This document shows, piece after piece, positions 35,388 to 47,817 of a DNA stretch of 64,000 bases; within the stretch, counting starts at the first letter, position 1; each line of letters starts with the position of its first letter. Position numbers and translations under genes: made by a program. Under the pieces are notes generated by a model. It was given only the letters and a program-made list of their open reading frames with translations. It had not been told where the DNA came from and made no database searches. The DNA is taken from assembly GCA_018398815.1 (NCBI GenBank), contig CM031609.1, forward strand, positions 39,326,002 to 39,390,001, in the 5' to 3' direction. This stretch comes from Conus ventricosus (Eukaryota > Mollusca > Gastropoda > Neogastropoda > Conidae).

Positions 35388-36215
35388 ATGATCAGAGAAG
35401 ACAGGACTTCAATCATTTTTCTTGCCTCTTCCTTGCTTCCTTCGATACAGATAAGATGTGGTGTCCATTCTCCTGGCCTTCCTCCTTATTTTGTTCGCTT
35501 TATGTAAGAGAAGACTGGGCTTTTAACGATTCTCTTCGCATCCCTATTTACTCTGTTCCCTGCTGAACAGAGGAAAGAACTGGATGTCAGATCTCTCAGT
35601 CTCTCTCCTCCTTTTCTTTCCTTTAAACAAAAAGGGAAAGGAGTAAACTTACAAACTGTCCTTTCCTCCATTGCTATTTTCTTTCCTTCCGAATGGAGGA
35701 CTTCCAATTCTCATTGTCTCCCTCTCAATAGATGACAAGACTGGACTTCCAGTTTCCAGTCTCCCTCTCAACAGATGAGAAGACAGGACTTCTAATTCTC
35801 CTTGCCTCTATTGGAACTGAGACAAGACAGGACTTCAGATTCCTTCTTGCCTCCTTTCTAATTTTGTTCTCTCTTCTGAACAGAAAGAAGGTTGGATTTC
35901 AACTATGGCCCCATTTCTTATTTCTGTCCTTCCAAAGACAGGTAAAGACTGGACTTCAACTTCCTCCTCGCCTCACTGCCAATTTTGTTCCTTTTCATAG
36001 ACAAGACTGCACTTCGAGGCTGCTTGCCCTGTCCTCAATTTTGTTCATTCTGAACATGGAGATGGACTGTGACTCCCACTTGCTTGTTCCACCAGTGTTT
36101 TTTCCTTCCAGACATCAAAGACTGGACTTCAGTTCCACTTGCCTATTCCAATTTCATTTCCTTCTAAACACAGAAGACTGGACTTCAGTTCCACTTGCCT
36201 TATTCCTCATTTCAT
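35251..36215. repeat. Degenerate 50-60-bp minisatellite field, left part, with poly-C run
   Basis: Units share AGAAGACTGGACTTCAGTTCCACTTGCC and an ATTTTGTTCC..TTCT segment, with strong divergence on the left and near identity by 36120-36210. A run of about 31 C lies at 35357-35387. It continues at 37632 after the inserted RTE element. Confidence 0.82.
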
Positions 36216-37631
36216 CATCATCATCATCATCATTCTCTTGCCCATGATGGGCGTAGAGGAGAGATGAGAGACACTCTCGAAGCCAGGCACCGCCATCCGG
36301 CCCTGTCCTCTGCCTGTCGCATCAGCGTAGGGCCATCCATCCTGGTCCATTCTTTGATGTTGTCCATCCAGCATTTGGCTTGTCGTCCCCTTCGTCTGCC
36401 ACCTTCCAGCGTGCCCTGGATGACTGTTTTGGGCAGTGAATTGTGGCGTATGACATGCCCGAACCACGACAGCTTCCTCTTCTTGACTGTTGCCAAGAGG
36501 GGTTCTTGGGGGCCTGCAAGTGATGTTATTTGGCTCCTTGCAAGGTCGTTTGTCTTCCGGTCTTGCCAAGAGATCCCGAGCAAGCGCCTGAAGCATTTAG
36601 TTTCAAACGTCTGGATTCTCTTGGTGGTCTCTGCTGTCATGGTCCAGCTTTCGCAGCCATACAGCAGGATGGACAGCACCAGGGACTTGTACAGCTTCAT
36701 CTTTGTAGGAAAGCTGATCTCCCTGCTCTTCCAGATCTTGTTTAGCTTTGCCATTGCTGCTGTTGCGATCGCTAGTCTGGTCTTGATTTCTGTTGTAGAG
36801 CGACCGTCTTTGGTGAGAGTGGCGCCAAGGTATTTGAAAGCGCCCACTTCTTCAAGCTGTTGTCCGTTCATGTAGATTTCAGCATGGGTGTTGGTTGTGC
36901 TGTTGACCAGGACTTTGCTTTTTTCTGTGCTCACTTCCATTCCATATGCACCTGCCCTTTCTTCCAGTCTCTTTGTCAGGTCTTGTAGTTCTTCGTTGCT
37001 GCCTCCCATCAGGTCGATGTCATCTGCGAACCTCAGATTATTGATGGTTCTTCCTCCGATGGAGACAGTGGAGTGGAAGTCATGGAGGGTTTCACGCATG
37101 ATGTTTTCCAGGAAAAGATTGAACAGTACGGGAGATAGCAGGCAGCCTTGACGGACTCCAACTGTGGTCTTGAAGTAGTCCCCTATCTGGTTGTTGAGGA
37201 GGACTGCGCTGCTGGCGGTGTTATACAGCGCCTGGATGGTTTGGACGAGACCCTCCTCTATGCCAAACTTTCTGAGCACCTGCCACAGACCCTTGTGCCA
37301 CACCCTGTCAAACGCTTTCCTAAAGTCAATGAAGTTGTGGAACAGGTCTCTCTGATGTTGTAGATGTTTCTCCATCAGTATCCGGCAGGTGAAGATCTGT
37401 TCTACTGTGCTTCTGCCTGCCCTGAATCCAGCTTGTTCTTCCACCAGGTGTTCTTCCGCCTCTTTCTTCAGTCGATTCAAGATGACTCTGAGCATGATTT
37501 TACTGGTGTGGCTAATGAGACTTATTGTTCTGTAGTTCTGGCATTGGCGTAGATTTCCCTTTTTTGGGCAGGGGGATGATGAGTGATTGAGTCCATTCTG
37601 TGGGCCACTGTTTTGTCTCCCAGATCTTCTG
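36216..37631 (-). mobile_element. RTE-type LINE insertion, 5'-truncated, with target duplication
   Basis: The insertion is flanked by a 14-bp direct repeat ATTCCTCATTTCAT at 36202-36215 and 37632-37645, the expected target-site duplication. Its 3' end is a short (ATG)n repeat (plus strand CATCATCAT..., 36216-36232) overlapping the RT stop codon. The 5' end is truncated in the RT fingers (PTEWTQSLIIPLPKKG). It interrupts a local minisatellite. A trinucleotide tail directly at the stop codon is typical of RTE elements. Confidence 0.88.
36230..37555 (-). CDS. RTE-type reverse transcriptase, 5'-truncated
   Basis: One uninterrupted frame of at least 421 codons runs to a TGA in the ATG tail. RT motifs in order: EEQAGFRAGRSTVEQIF, FIDFRKAFDRVWH, GVRQGCLLSPVLFN, the catalytic LRFADDIDL, STEKSKVLV, and FKYLGATLTKDG. 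The C-terminal part has LYGCESWTMT and KLSWFGHVIRH, followed by GGRRRGRQAKCWMDNI, common to RTE and related invertebrate LINEs. A one-base frameshift near 37555 separates it from the remaining upstream codons, and the endonuclease is absent. The long intact frame suggests a fairly recent insertion. It cannot retrotranspose by itself. Confidence 0.88.
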   Translation of the reverse strand, partial: NLRQCQNYRTISLISHTSKIMLRVILNRLKKEAEEHLVEEQAGFRAGRSTVEQIFTCRILMEKHLQHQRDLFHNFIDFRKAFDRVWHKGLWQVLRKFGIEEGLVQTIQALYNTASSAVLLNNQIGDYFKTTVGVRQGCLLSPVLFNLFLENIMRETLHDFHSTVSIGGRTINNLRFADDIDLMGGSNEELQDLTKRLEERAGAYGMEVSTEKSKVLVNSTTNTHAEIYMNGQQLEEVGAFKYLGATLTKDGRSTTEIKTRLAIATAAMAKLNKIWKSREISFPTKMKLYKSLVLSILLYGCESWTMTAETTKRIQTFETKCFRRLLGISWQDRKTNDLARSQITSLAGPQEPLLATVKKRKLSWFGHVIRHNSLPKTVIQGTLEGGRRRGRQAKCWMDNIKEWTRMDGPTLMRQAEDRAGWRCLASRVSLISPLRPSWARE

Positions 37632-38100
37632 ATTCCTCATTTCATTTCCTTCTAAAAACAGAAGACTGGACTTCAGTTCCACTCGCCTTATTCCTCATTT
37701 CACTTCCTTCTAAACACAGAAGACTGGACTTCAATTCCACTTGCCTTATTCATTTCATTTCCTTCTAAAAACAGGAGACTGGACTTCAGTTCCACTCGCC
37801 TTATTCCTAATTTCATTTCCTTCTAAACACAGAAGACTGGACTTCAGTTCCACTTGCCTTATTCCTCATTTCACTTCCTTCTAAACACAGAAGACTGGAC
37901 TTCAATTCCACTTGCCTTATTCATTTCATTTCCTTCTAAAAACAGGAGACTGGACTTCAGTTCCACTCGCCTTATTCCTAATTTCATTTCCTTCTAAACA
38001 CAGAAGACTGGACTTCAGTTCCACTTGCCTTATTCCTCATTTCACTTCCTTCTAAACACAGAAGAAGACTGGACTTCAGTTCCTCTTGCCTCATTCATTC
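37632..38100. repeat. About 58-bp minisatellite, right part, about eight copies
   Basis: The unit is TTCCTTCTAAACACAGAAGA plus CTGGACTTCAGTTCCACTTG plus CCTTATTCCTCATTTCAT, nearly identical between copies. A higher-order pattern of three units (AACACAG, AAACAGG and TCATTTC variants) repeats at least twice (37690-37860 and 37865-38035). Confidence 0.9.
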
Positions 38101-41100
38101 GGGCCTCCCAATGACAAATGAAAATAATCTCTGAAAATCTAGGAGAATCTGAGGGATATATTTTTAGAATATAGACATAACCTGGTGCAATCCAGACCTC
38201 TCTGGCAGAATTTTAGACTTGTTCATAGGCCTTTGTGATGAGGCAAATTTGTACACACAGGTGTCACACTGTAATGCTACTTTCTGAAAGGTACGATCTC
38301 ACTTCCATATTGTCCACTTTTTGTGAACACCACTTTCAACATCACTTGTTTTCGCAGCTGTCGTTTGAAGTCTTTGCTGCAGCTGACTCTTTGTCCAAAA
38401 TATCTACTCGAGACACTGTCACAATCCTAAAAAGGTTTGTAATCAATTCTTGGGGTTAAGTCACGTCTTAACAGGTAAGAAACACCTCATGTCACTCTAG
38501 TGGAAATTGATACTGTATTTATCTCCCTTCTGTCGACTATTTTGCCATCTACTAAAAGAGATTAAGAGAGCTGACTGTTTGGCAGAAATTTCAGTTCATT
38601 CTTTTTTCTTGGAAACATTTTGTTTCACCAAAACAGCCTGTGGATCTACTCAGTCTCCACAGAAGAATCGGAATCTGGGAGCCTTGTTCCTTTTACTCCT
38701 TACTTTGTTTCTTTGCAGACACAGGAAACACTGGAATTTTCTTTGCTCCAATTCACCTGAAGATCCTAACACAGCTGGAAGACTGAAAAGCAGTTCTCAT
38801 TCTCTCCCTCAGTCTTTTTTGTTCCCTTCTGACCAAAGGAGAATGGACTTCCATACAACTCATCGTCACCCTCTGAACAAAGAAGGTAACTTCTATTCCG
38901 TTATCCATAATGTTCCTAATTTAGTTCTCTTCAAAATAAAGGTGAATTCAGTCATCACTATTCTTGTCTCCTTTTCTTTTCTTTTTTTTTGCTTCCAAGC
39001 TCAGCCATCATGTGGTGGGGAAAAAATTATCACTATTCTGGGGTACACGTTTTGGTGTGGGATGCTACAAATGTAAAATGGCGATCATGGCAGTCCAAAA
39101 TGGTTTGCTTACTACACTGTTTCTGTTGTCAACTGATGACACACAGAGACTGAGTAGAGTAAACATAAAGCACTGCTCATGGGTTGTTCCCAAATATGGT
39201 GAGCAGCTTTGAGTTGCACTGAAAAATACACTGTTGTAACAAAGGCGACTTGCATTCAAACATAATATGGTGTATGGGAGTCCCATCTAATAACTTGTGT
39301 ACTGCACATGCACCATCTGGAGTGACCTCTTGGTTGTCTGGGCTACAGAACATGACCCAACTTACACAAGCGTCATTAAAATACCTACCTTTCCCATTCG
39401 GGCAGCCAAGTTAATTATAAGGAAAATGCAGAACCCTAGGCAAAAAAAGTAGTGTTCAGCCCAAGGCACCTCAAATTGTAACTGATGACACGATTTAACC
39501 AACCATGACCAAGCTATCTGTGGCAGTTGCTTCAAGCACAGCCTGTGTGCAGCCATGCAGCATGACATTCTACACATTTCCACACCCTTCAAAAATCATA
39601 ACAAGAGTCAGTGAAGGCTTCATGTCACCAGCTGACACTCCAAATATTTCAGCATAGCGAATGGCTGCATACAGGAGAGATTACTGCGTCACCCAAATGC
39701 TGATCAAATGTATAAAATGGAAAGAAATGTTTCTCTCTCTATCTGTGTGTGCGTGCCAGTGCATGCATGCTTGTGTGCTTGCCTGTATTAGTGTGCATGT
39801 GGGTATGCATGTGCCTGCAAACAGACGAATTAAAGAGACAAAACTTTATACTTCACCGTTTCTCCCATTTACCTACAAACTAACTGAAGCATTACACATC
39901 ATTTGCTTTAGTTGTATGCCCCTTCTTCACCAAGTGTTAAGTTCCTGTTCTTTTTATCATTCACACCACTACCCTTCCTTACCTCTGCAAGTATATGGCT
40001 CATTCTGTGATAATTTGATGAAAAAGCATTATTCTGAATATGGGCTATCCATTTTAAAACAAGACAAAGAAACCCGAATCTGAAAGATACACTTCTCCAT
40101 AACCAACATCACCTACCACTGAGAAACTGCAAATTAAAGGAAGCGGGCTATAAAGAAGTAGTAGTACAGGACCACATTCCAAATAAACGTACCTGGGATT
40201 CAATGAGAATCAGAGCTATAGGTACTGAATTAAACGAGCCATCAGGCTGCCAAACGTCCCGTCTTTTCTGCATAACTGACTGATAAGTACATGTTCACTA
40301 GTAAAAAGCTCAGGATCTGGCAAAGCCTGAAAATTTTCTTCTGTTATTACGGCTGTGTGTTCAATAAATATTCAATTAGTATTGTTTCTTGTTTCATCAC
40401 AGTTCAATACCTTGAAGTCCAGTCCATTTAAATCATCAATATGTTAGAAAATTTCGAAGGTTTTAAATGATCCACAAAGAAGAAACACAGGATAGCTTTC
40501 CACATATAACTCTGGAAATCAGATGAGTAAGCCGTCGCAAAATAAAGGTATGCAACAACATTTCGCCAGACTACAGTGGATATTGACCTTTCCACTCCAT
40601 TTCATCCATCTGTCATTACAAGCAGACTACTGATATGCTTTTACTGGTCCATCAAGGGAGACCCTACATTTCGTTCCTACACAGCTAATTTGGAAAGGAT
40701 TTAAGTATTAAGATGCAGCATTTGGAAGCATCTGCTAAAGTAACAGCTATTTGCACAGCGCTTCAATTCAAGCAACAATAAACAACAAATAAATCTACAA
40801 TCTACTGAGAGTGACAATGAGTGAAAGTGTCAGTGGTCTGTCTGTTGAACACAACTGTGGACAATTCTGCGGTGCAGGCTCTGCCAAATAAGAAAATGAC
40901 GGCACAGAAAACAGTGTGGGCTGAACATGTGTAATTGCCATCACTTCAAAATTTCAGTGGCAGTGTGTGAAACGACCTAATGGTGGGGAGTTGGGGGCAA
41001 CATCATGGGATTAATGCCAGATTTGGGGATATCAGGCGAATTACCACAATGGTCATTTATAAACGTCAACAACACACACACATGCACTGCAAACTACATC

Positions 41101-41621
41101 CACAACAAGACGTTTTAAACAAAACTTGATGTAATTCCATCTCCAAAGATATATTTGATAGGCATTTTTTTTTTCACCTTTAACCTTTTTTTTTCCTTTT
41201 TAAACAATTCCCAAGTTTCATAGAATATAGTAAACAAGTTCCTCTGGTGCTAAAAAAAAAAAGTAGTTGTTAGGTAAATGTTACATAAAAAAAACCTGCT
41301 GGCGATTTAAAACAGAGAGAATTGTAAAGAAAGGAGTATAGGACAATGTTCCAGACGAGTATTCTGGAAAATAGGGAAAGTACGCAATAAATGGAGAGCA
41401 GGTACAGGGTTTTTAACCCGACAACTCCAGAAAATGAAAAAAAAAAAAAAAAAAGTGGGCTGCATTAAGGAGAAGACAACCTCACACCTGAGAATACAGA
41501 AGACAAGCAGACTGATCTGCCCACATGGGTGTGGCAGACCCCACAAAGGAAGCTGTTCTTCTGCCCTCCACTACAGCCTGAAAGGAACTTTTTAATGAGG
41601 CTGGGAACAGTAAACAGTAAA
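38101..41621. other. Intron between exons 5 and 4, middle
   Basis: AT-rich intron with no recognised exon or element. Diverged minisatellite-like words (CAGACACAGGAAACACTGGA, CCAAAGGAGAATGGACTTCC) occur at 38715-38880. A small exon joining exons 4 and 5 may hide here. Confidence 0.5.
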
Positions 41622-41723
41622 CAACAAGCTGGTAGGGTAACTCTTGCGCCCATGATGAAATCGATAAATGGAGTTATGGGCATTTCTTTATTTCATCACA
41701 GGAGCAAGAGTTACCCTACTTGT
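41622..41723. mobile_element. Short foldback (MITE-like) element
   Basis: The left arm TAGGGTAACTCTTGCG..ATGATGAAAT (41633-41661) pairs with the right arm ATTTCATCACAGGAGCAAGAGTTACCCTA (41690-41719), with a few mismatches and a loop of about 28 bp. Outer bases AACAAG and CTTGTT also pair. No coding potential. Too short to assign to a superfamily. Confidence 0.68.
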
Positions 41724-41911
41724 TTTTTATTCACTACAGCCAGGTCAAAGTACATCGACACTGATCCGCCTTTTTTCTCAGCAAGAATCGACTACAGGTT
41801 TTCAACAGAATAATGACTGATATACGTTAACACCACGCACGACTTGTAGTGTGAGCGAGTGTGTGTGTGGACAGGGGAGAGAATCAAACTAGGGGCCGGA
41901 GGCTGCAGTAC

Positions 41912-42053
41912 CTGGAGGCAGTGCGTTTGTGCATGGTGTGGCTGGGGAGTGGGACTTGGAGGAGCCGCTGGAAGAGCTGTTGATGCTGTTGATGCTGCAC
42001 ATGGACGACTTTCGCGACCCTAGAGAGCTGGGGGAGCTGGGAGGAGAAGGGTG
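41912..42053 (-). CDS. MTSS1: MTSS1 ortholog, Ser-rich linker exon (exon 4 visible)
   Basis: This 142-nt exon encodes HPSPPSSPSSLGSRKSSMCS followed by INSINSSSSGSSKSHSP. Human MTSS1 has TPPSSPSTTMSRKSSVCSSLNSVNSS at this position. It is the disordered Ser-rich linker after the IMD; SRKSS is a plausible basophilic-kinase site (inference from the motif). The acceptor is TTTGTGCAG|CAC, phase 0, which joins exon 3 correctly. The donor is CCTCCAG|GTACTG, phase 1. The next recognised exon starts in phase 0, so either a small exon is missing or another donor is used. Confidence 0.87.
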
Positions 42054-42709
42054 CTGCACAAACACACAGCAAACACACATTTTGTCATGGGCTGGTAATT
42101 CTTCTGTGGCGACTTCACGGAATGGGAATCCATCCATGTTTAAAACCAGTGAATTCACCTCTTGACGGGCCAGCCTACTCTTCGTTCCCATGCTGGTTAT
42201 CTGGGAACCGACTAAACACACTGTATTGTGAGCCGAAAGATTTAGATCTTAATGGCACTTGCTGTATTGTCTTTAAAAAAAAAAAAAAAAATTTTTTTTT
42301 TCCTCACGTTTCCTGTATGACTTTTTACTGAATTCCCGTTTACAGCCCACAAACCTGCAAGGGGTCATTTCAAGTCTGTCACATCACCAAAATTGGTTCC
42401 ATGCATGGTTGTTTCAACAAATCAAATAAAAAAAACAATGTCTATTTAAGGCATCAATCGACCTTTCTTCTTTTCTTTTTCAAACATACAAAACAATACA
42501 CCAGTTTATTTCAAACACACATAATGCCATAAAACTGGACCTGTTTTCCACAAAAATCCAAGATCATATGAAAAAATATTCACATCTTTTCAAAATTCAC
42601 ACACTGAGAAACATCCCTGAACAAGTTCTTCATGCTGAATGTTGTGCAAATCCCCAGACTGCTGGGCATGTTTCACAATGAATGGCTTGTCACATGGAAC
42701 GCTCTATGG

Positions 42710-42745
<36 letters not shown>

Positions 42746-43220
42746 CTCACCTTTTAAAAGATATGACCCTGTGTGAAAAGGACAGCCGGCATGTCCATGC
42801 TGAAAAACTTTCTTACTTATGCCCACCAGATTACTTGATTTTTACGCAAAATGTGATGCACTTTAGACTTTCAGGTTCGGGGGTCATTTTTTTTTCTGTA
42901 AAAAGACTGTTTCTGTTTGTCAAGAAGTCTACAACACTTTAAACTTAATGCCTTTCACGTCGAATCAATATGGCAGTTGAGATTACGGAGAGTATGAGAC
43001 ATCAAGTCATAATATTGATAACAACAATAGTAACAATGACTTAATGAGTTTTTCTCATTGAGCTTTTAACTGCTTTATTTGCAAAGAAAAGGTCCAAAAA
43101 AAGAAACCAAATAAACAAACCAAACCAAACTAAAATTTAAAAAAAAATAAAAAAGGAAGAAAAAAAAAACAAATCACAATGAAAAAAACAACAACTGGAG
43201 CACCTCCACCTGCCACCTCA
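42054..43220. other. Intron between exons 4 and 3, left part
   Basis: AT-rich, with A/T runs (42272-42302) and a poly-C run of about 33 (42711-42743). Nothing coding recognised. Confidence 0.55.
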
Positions 43221-43224
43221 CCAT

Positions 43225-43432
43225 TGAAGGAAACCACCACTCAAAGACATCACACATCATATAAACCACCACTCAAAGACATCACACATCATATAAACCA
43301 CCACTCAAAGACATCACACATCATATAAACCACCACTCAAAGACATCCACCACATCAAAGATAAACACACCACTCAAAGACATCCACAATCATATAAACC
43401 ACCACTCAAAGACATCACACATCATATAAACC
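43225..43432. repeat. 32-bp minisatellite, about six copies
   Basis: The unit is ACCACCACTCAAAGACATCA plus CACATCATATAA; one copy is disrupted (CACATCAAAGATAAACACACC). Confidence 0.92.
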
Positions 43433-43594
43433 CAATCAGGACTCCTCACTCTCTCCCTTACACACACAAACACACATACAGACACACACACACATACTTT
43501 TTATTCCTCTCCCCTCAATCCCAGGAATGTCTAAACACATGGAGTGAGTGAGAACGTGCAGTGGTTGTGAAGGGACCATTCCTCAATAAGGAAG

Positions 43595-44080
<486 letters not shown>

Positions 44081-44389
44081 CGGGGGAGAAACAGAAAGAG
44101 AGGTTGGAGGAAAAGCAAGACAGACAGACAGACAGACTCAGACATAGACAGAACAAAAGTCTGAGAAGATGGAGGCATAATACATCTATTGCAGGTCAGT
44201 GGCTCCTGCAATGGATTTCTTCTTCAATCACTCTGTCAAACGTACACATAGAGGCACACACTCACTAACAGACACATATCACTTACATCACAAATCTGCA
44301 CTACGTTTAGTCAACTCTTGCCCTTCCCTAGCTCCTTAAGCTTACTCTATTTTCTTTCCACTCAGGCATACACACACATACATGTGTGC

Positions 44390-44480
44390 ATTCATACACA
44401 ACTCACACAGACACACAGTCACATGCACACACACACACATACATACATACACACACACACCAACAAACACACAAGCACAC
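44390..44480. repeat. (CA)n-rich tract
   Basis: ACACACAC and ACATACATAC runs 3' of exon 3, followed by poly-C blocks at 44740-44770 close to the donor of exon 3. Confidence 0.85.
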
Positions 44481-44807
44481 CACCATGTTTCCTGATAATG
44501 CTAACAGTGCCTTGGAGGGGAACAAATACAAAGACACATCCTTTCATACAGACCAAACAACTGATGTTCCTGCAAGTGGGAGTACACTACTACCCTCCTC
44601 TCCACAAATAATGTTAACAATAATGTGAACCTGTAACACTTTCTCTCCAAACAGACTACAGTGCTCACACACAGAACAGCAAAACTAACATAAATAGTGT
44701 TCACATCAACTTACACACCATCCAGCTAATCCCAAAGCTCCCCCCCCCCCCCCTTTCTTCCCCCCCCCCCTCCCACCCCTGCCTGCATTTTGCTCCCCTA
44801 TCCTCAC

Positions 44808-44978
44808 CTGTTTGACCTGCGGCTGGAGGTTGAGGGTGGCAGGGTCCATGCCCTTCAGGTCGGTGATGACCTGCTCGCTGGAGGCGGGCAGACTCTGGGG
44901 GTCGCTGGCCTGCAGACACAGGCAGTGCATGATCTCCTGCAGGTGGGTGACCTCCGTCAGCAGCTGCATCTCATGGTC
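44808..44978 (-). CDS. MTSS1: MTSS1 ortholog, end of IMD (exon 3 visible)
   Basis: This 171-nt exon (57 codons, phase 0 to 0) encodes DHEMQLLTEVTHLQ near its start and LPASSEQVITDLKG in the middle. Human MTSS1 has GEITHLQ and LPSSSEQVILDLKG at the same place, which is the end of the IMD and the start of the linker. The acceptor is GTGTCCAG|GAC and the donor is AAACAG|GTGAGG. Both flanks are low complexity: two poly-C/T blocks lie just 3' of the donor, and (CA)n-rich tandem material lies 5'. A degenerate copy of the exon's first bases lies about 90 bp upstream (see findings). Confidence 0.9.
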
Positions 44979-45029
44979 CTGGACACGCAGACAAAAAAAC
45001 AAAAGAAATTAAAAAAGTAAACCCACACA

Positions 45030-45320
45030 CATATAACCATGTCACCTTGATGCGCTGCATCTCATGATCCCGTCCGCAGAAAGAAAAAAGCACATGCTCA
45101 CACACACACACACATACACACTGAAACACATCACCCTAAAAGACACACCAATGACAACACTGTAGTTTAGAGGCCCAATACATTTCAGTCCTTTTTTTCA
45201 CAGTTCAGATCCTGTCCACAGAAAAAAAACAACACACACACATTGAACCCCATCACCTAGAACACACCACTGTCACTACTGTAGGCCCATTACATTTCAT
45301 ACCTTTTTTTCACATTTCAG
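45030..45320. repeat. Degenerate local duplications upstream of exon 3
   Basis: On the minus strand, 45040-45075 reads GATCATGAGATGCAGCGCATC, which resembles the first bases of exon 3 (GACCATGAGATGCAGCTGC). Further out, 45115-45200 and 45240-45320 are imperfect copies of each other; both contain a CATCACC...ACACACCA segment and a CATTTCA...CTTTTTTTCACA segment. The block looks like several rounds of local tandem duplication that included the exon edge. I do not call the 45.05-kb copy an exon: it is short, although a GT follows the CATCAAG. Confidence 0.5.
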
Positions 45321-47387
45321 CAACTTTTCAGTTAACACTCACGTTTGTGGCAGTTTGGTGACTTCACTCAGACTGACGATGATTAGGAATTTCTTCCCAT
45401 AACCAAATAACTTATCCTTCATATTCATTCATCTTATGTGACTTCACACACAATTACAATGGTTAGGACTTTATCCCCATAACCAAATAACTCGTCCATA
45501 TTCACTCATCTTTATGTGTGTGATTGTTTGGTCTTTCGTTGCTACGCTGTTAAACCATCTTGGAAAAGCTGAAATCCTCTATATGATATATTTGTTGGTC
45601 ACAATTTCAAATGACGATGAAAACTGTCTGAGACCGGCAAACAAACCCTGCACATGCAAGCACCACCATTATTTGGATGGGGGGTGGACATGAGGGTATC
45701 CATCAGTTTGTTTTTTCCCATTTCATCAGTTGTGCTTTGGTACACCTTAGACTGCACATACACAGCCACAAACTATTATTTACCATCTATTATTTACCAT
45801 TTGATGACTATACCGCCCACTGCTTTGAAGTTAACTTTCAGACAGACACACAAAACCTACAAAGAGAAGCAAGTGCTAGATGTGCACTGCACGTAAGCAG
45901 CAGGAGTTAACAGCTCTCACACACAAAGCCTTCACAAAAGATTGAACATTTAGGTCTTGTAAGACAAATATTGTACAAAGACAGAAGGTTTCAGATCACA
46001 AAGCCTACACACAGAACCGAACATGTGATCAGCAAGATATCAAACTACTTGCACCAAGACCAGGGTTTAACTCCCTTTACAAACTGGGGTAAATCATACA
46101 CTGAAATTGCTTTACAAAAAGGGCGAAAGTAAAAAAAGAGATTAATCAATGGGAGTGAATATGCATGATCTTACAAGAAGTCTCCTTACAGAAAATGATT
46201 TCAGTCAAAGAACTGAGGGATGATCGCAAGAATGCACATAATCTGTGCAGAGTGCTTTCCCTTTACATGTCTATTTCATCAGTCAGCAATCAGCAACGGC
46301 TTACATCCACTTTGTCTGAAGTGACATGTTGAATGTTTGTTGCAATTTGCTTTCTTAAATTGCCAACATGGCAGAAATTCATTGAACAAACAAACAAAAC
46401 AACAAAAACAAATGCAAGTCAGCCAAAGGTGAAGATGGCATATATAACTGAAATGACGCAGTTAACTCTGAAGAGATTTTTCCAGCCGCAAAAGCCAGAA
46501 ACAATGCTCAAAGAGAAGGACAAAACTGTCAGTGCTGACTCAACACCGATAGAAGAGACCAACAACAAAGCTTATCAAAAGCGATGCTGACATCTGACTG
46601 GGTTTCATAGGCTGACCTTGATGTAATCAAACTGTACATTGTGCAAATTCTGCATGGAGCAGAATGCTTGCATTGTTTTGGCCACAGAAGGACTGGAAAC
46701 ATTCAGTTATCTACTCTTGTTTGCCATCTCAAGATCATCTGTGTGTGTCATCAATACCGGCTGTCAGCTGATCACCAGTAAAGTACACAGTACCATGTCA
46801 GACTCGATGATCTACACAGCCCATTTCATGATTTTCACACACACACACACACATCTCAGTTCCATGCCGGAGACCATGATCCACAAAGCCAATTTCATTA
46901 TTATTAAAAGAAATTAAAAAATAAAAAAAGAAGGAAAAACAATCACCACCACCATATAAAAACTAACTACTGACACACAGGAAACACACACATACACATA
47001 TGGTTAAATATCTTAATGAAGATAGTGTCTCTATTTTTTTTCTTTTTTTTCCATAAAATTTGGCAGAAACAACCGCATGTGAAATGTCCCTACACACAAA
47101 AACTGAACTTCAAATAAGAAAACTCTCATGTCTAACCGTGAACATCCTTTCAGACAGCAGGTGTTTTTTACAGCATGTGCACAAAACCTTCACAGAGAAC
47201 CAAATGTGTGGTGGATCTGGCCAGATGCACACCGCACAACCACAGAAGCTTACACAACACCGCCCACACACAGAACTGAACACTTGTTAACGCTAGTTGT
47301 AAAACTGCATATACCAAGACTAACGGGGGAGTTTACAGCATACACACAGAGCCCACACACAGACTTCAGTGTGCGGATCCTGCTCAC
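45321..47387. other. Intron between exons 3 and 2
   Basis: Mostly AT-rich with scattered CA-rich spots (46838-46853). Short imperfect duplications (CATAACCAAATAACT near 45400 and 45480). No exon recognised. Confidence 0.5.
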
Positions 47388-47545
47388 CACAAAAGGCTTG
47401 ATGCAGGTGATGAAGAGGCAGAACCGACTCCTTTCCTCGATCAGCGCCGTGCGCACTGCATGCTTCTCCGTCTCCTCCAGCTGCTGGTACTTGGCGTTCA
47501 CGTCCTGCATCGCCACGTCCAGCTTACTCTGCATTTCGTTCTTAC
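47388..47545 (-). CDS. MTSS1: MTSS1 ortholog, IMD exon (exon 2 visible)
   Basis: This 158-nt exon encodes the IMD stretch with MQDVNAKYQQLEETEKHAVR followed by ALIEERSRFC. It matches human MTSS1 LQDVNDKYLLLEETEKQAVRKALIEERGRFC closely. The acceptor is TTTTCACTTCAG|GT and the donor is TTTGTG|GTGAGC. Two bases complete the Gly codon left open by the previous exon, and the exon ends in phase 0. The residues form the long amphipathic helix of the I-BAR dimer. About 9.3 kb of repeat-filled intron separates it from the preceding exon. This is the most strongly conserved exon in the window and the anchor of the gene call. Confidence 0.92.
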
Positions 47546-47726
47546 CTGAAGTGAAAATAACGTGGCACAAAACTGTTGACAAAAACAATCGTCATTGCAA
47601 CAATGGAATAATACCAGGCACAAACATCAGCAGCACAAAGTGTGTGTATTGTTTTAAAGAAGGAAAACGGAAAAAAAAAACCCTACCCACATGTGCACCA
47701 AGCATGCATGTATGTGCATGGTACAC

Positions 47727-47769
47727 ACACACACACACACACACAACACACACACACACACACACACAC

Positions 47770-47810
<41 letters not shown>

Positions 47811-47817
47811 ATATATA
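47727..47817. repeat. (CA)n followed by (TA)n compound microsatellite
   Basis: CA run 47727-47770, then TATATA 47772-47815. Confidence 0.95.

Noticed and set aside
45040..45075. Alternative exon 3 start
   Set aside because: Only about 20 bases resemble exon 3 and the reading frame is not preserved; kept as a duplication finding only.
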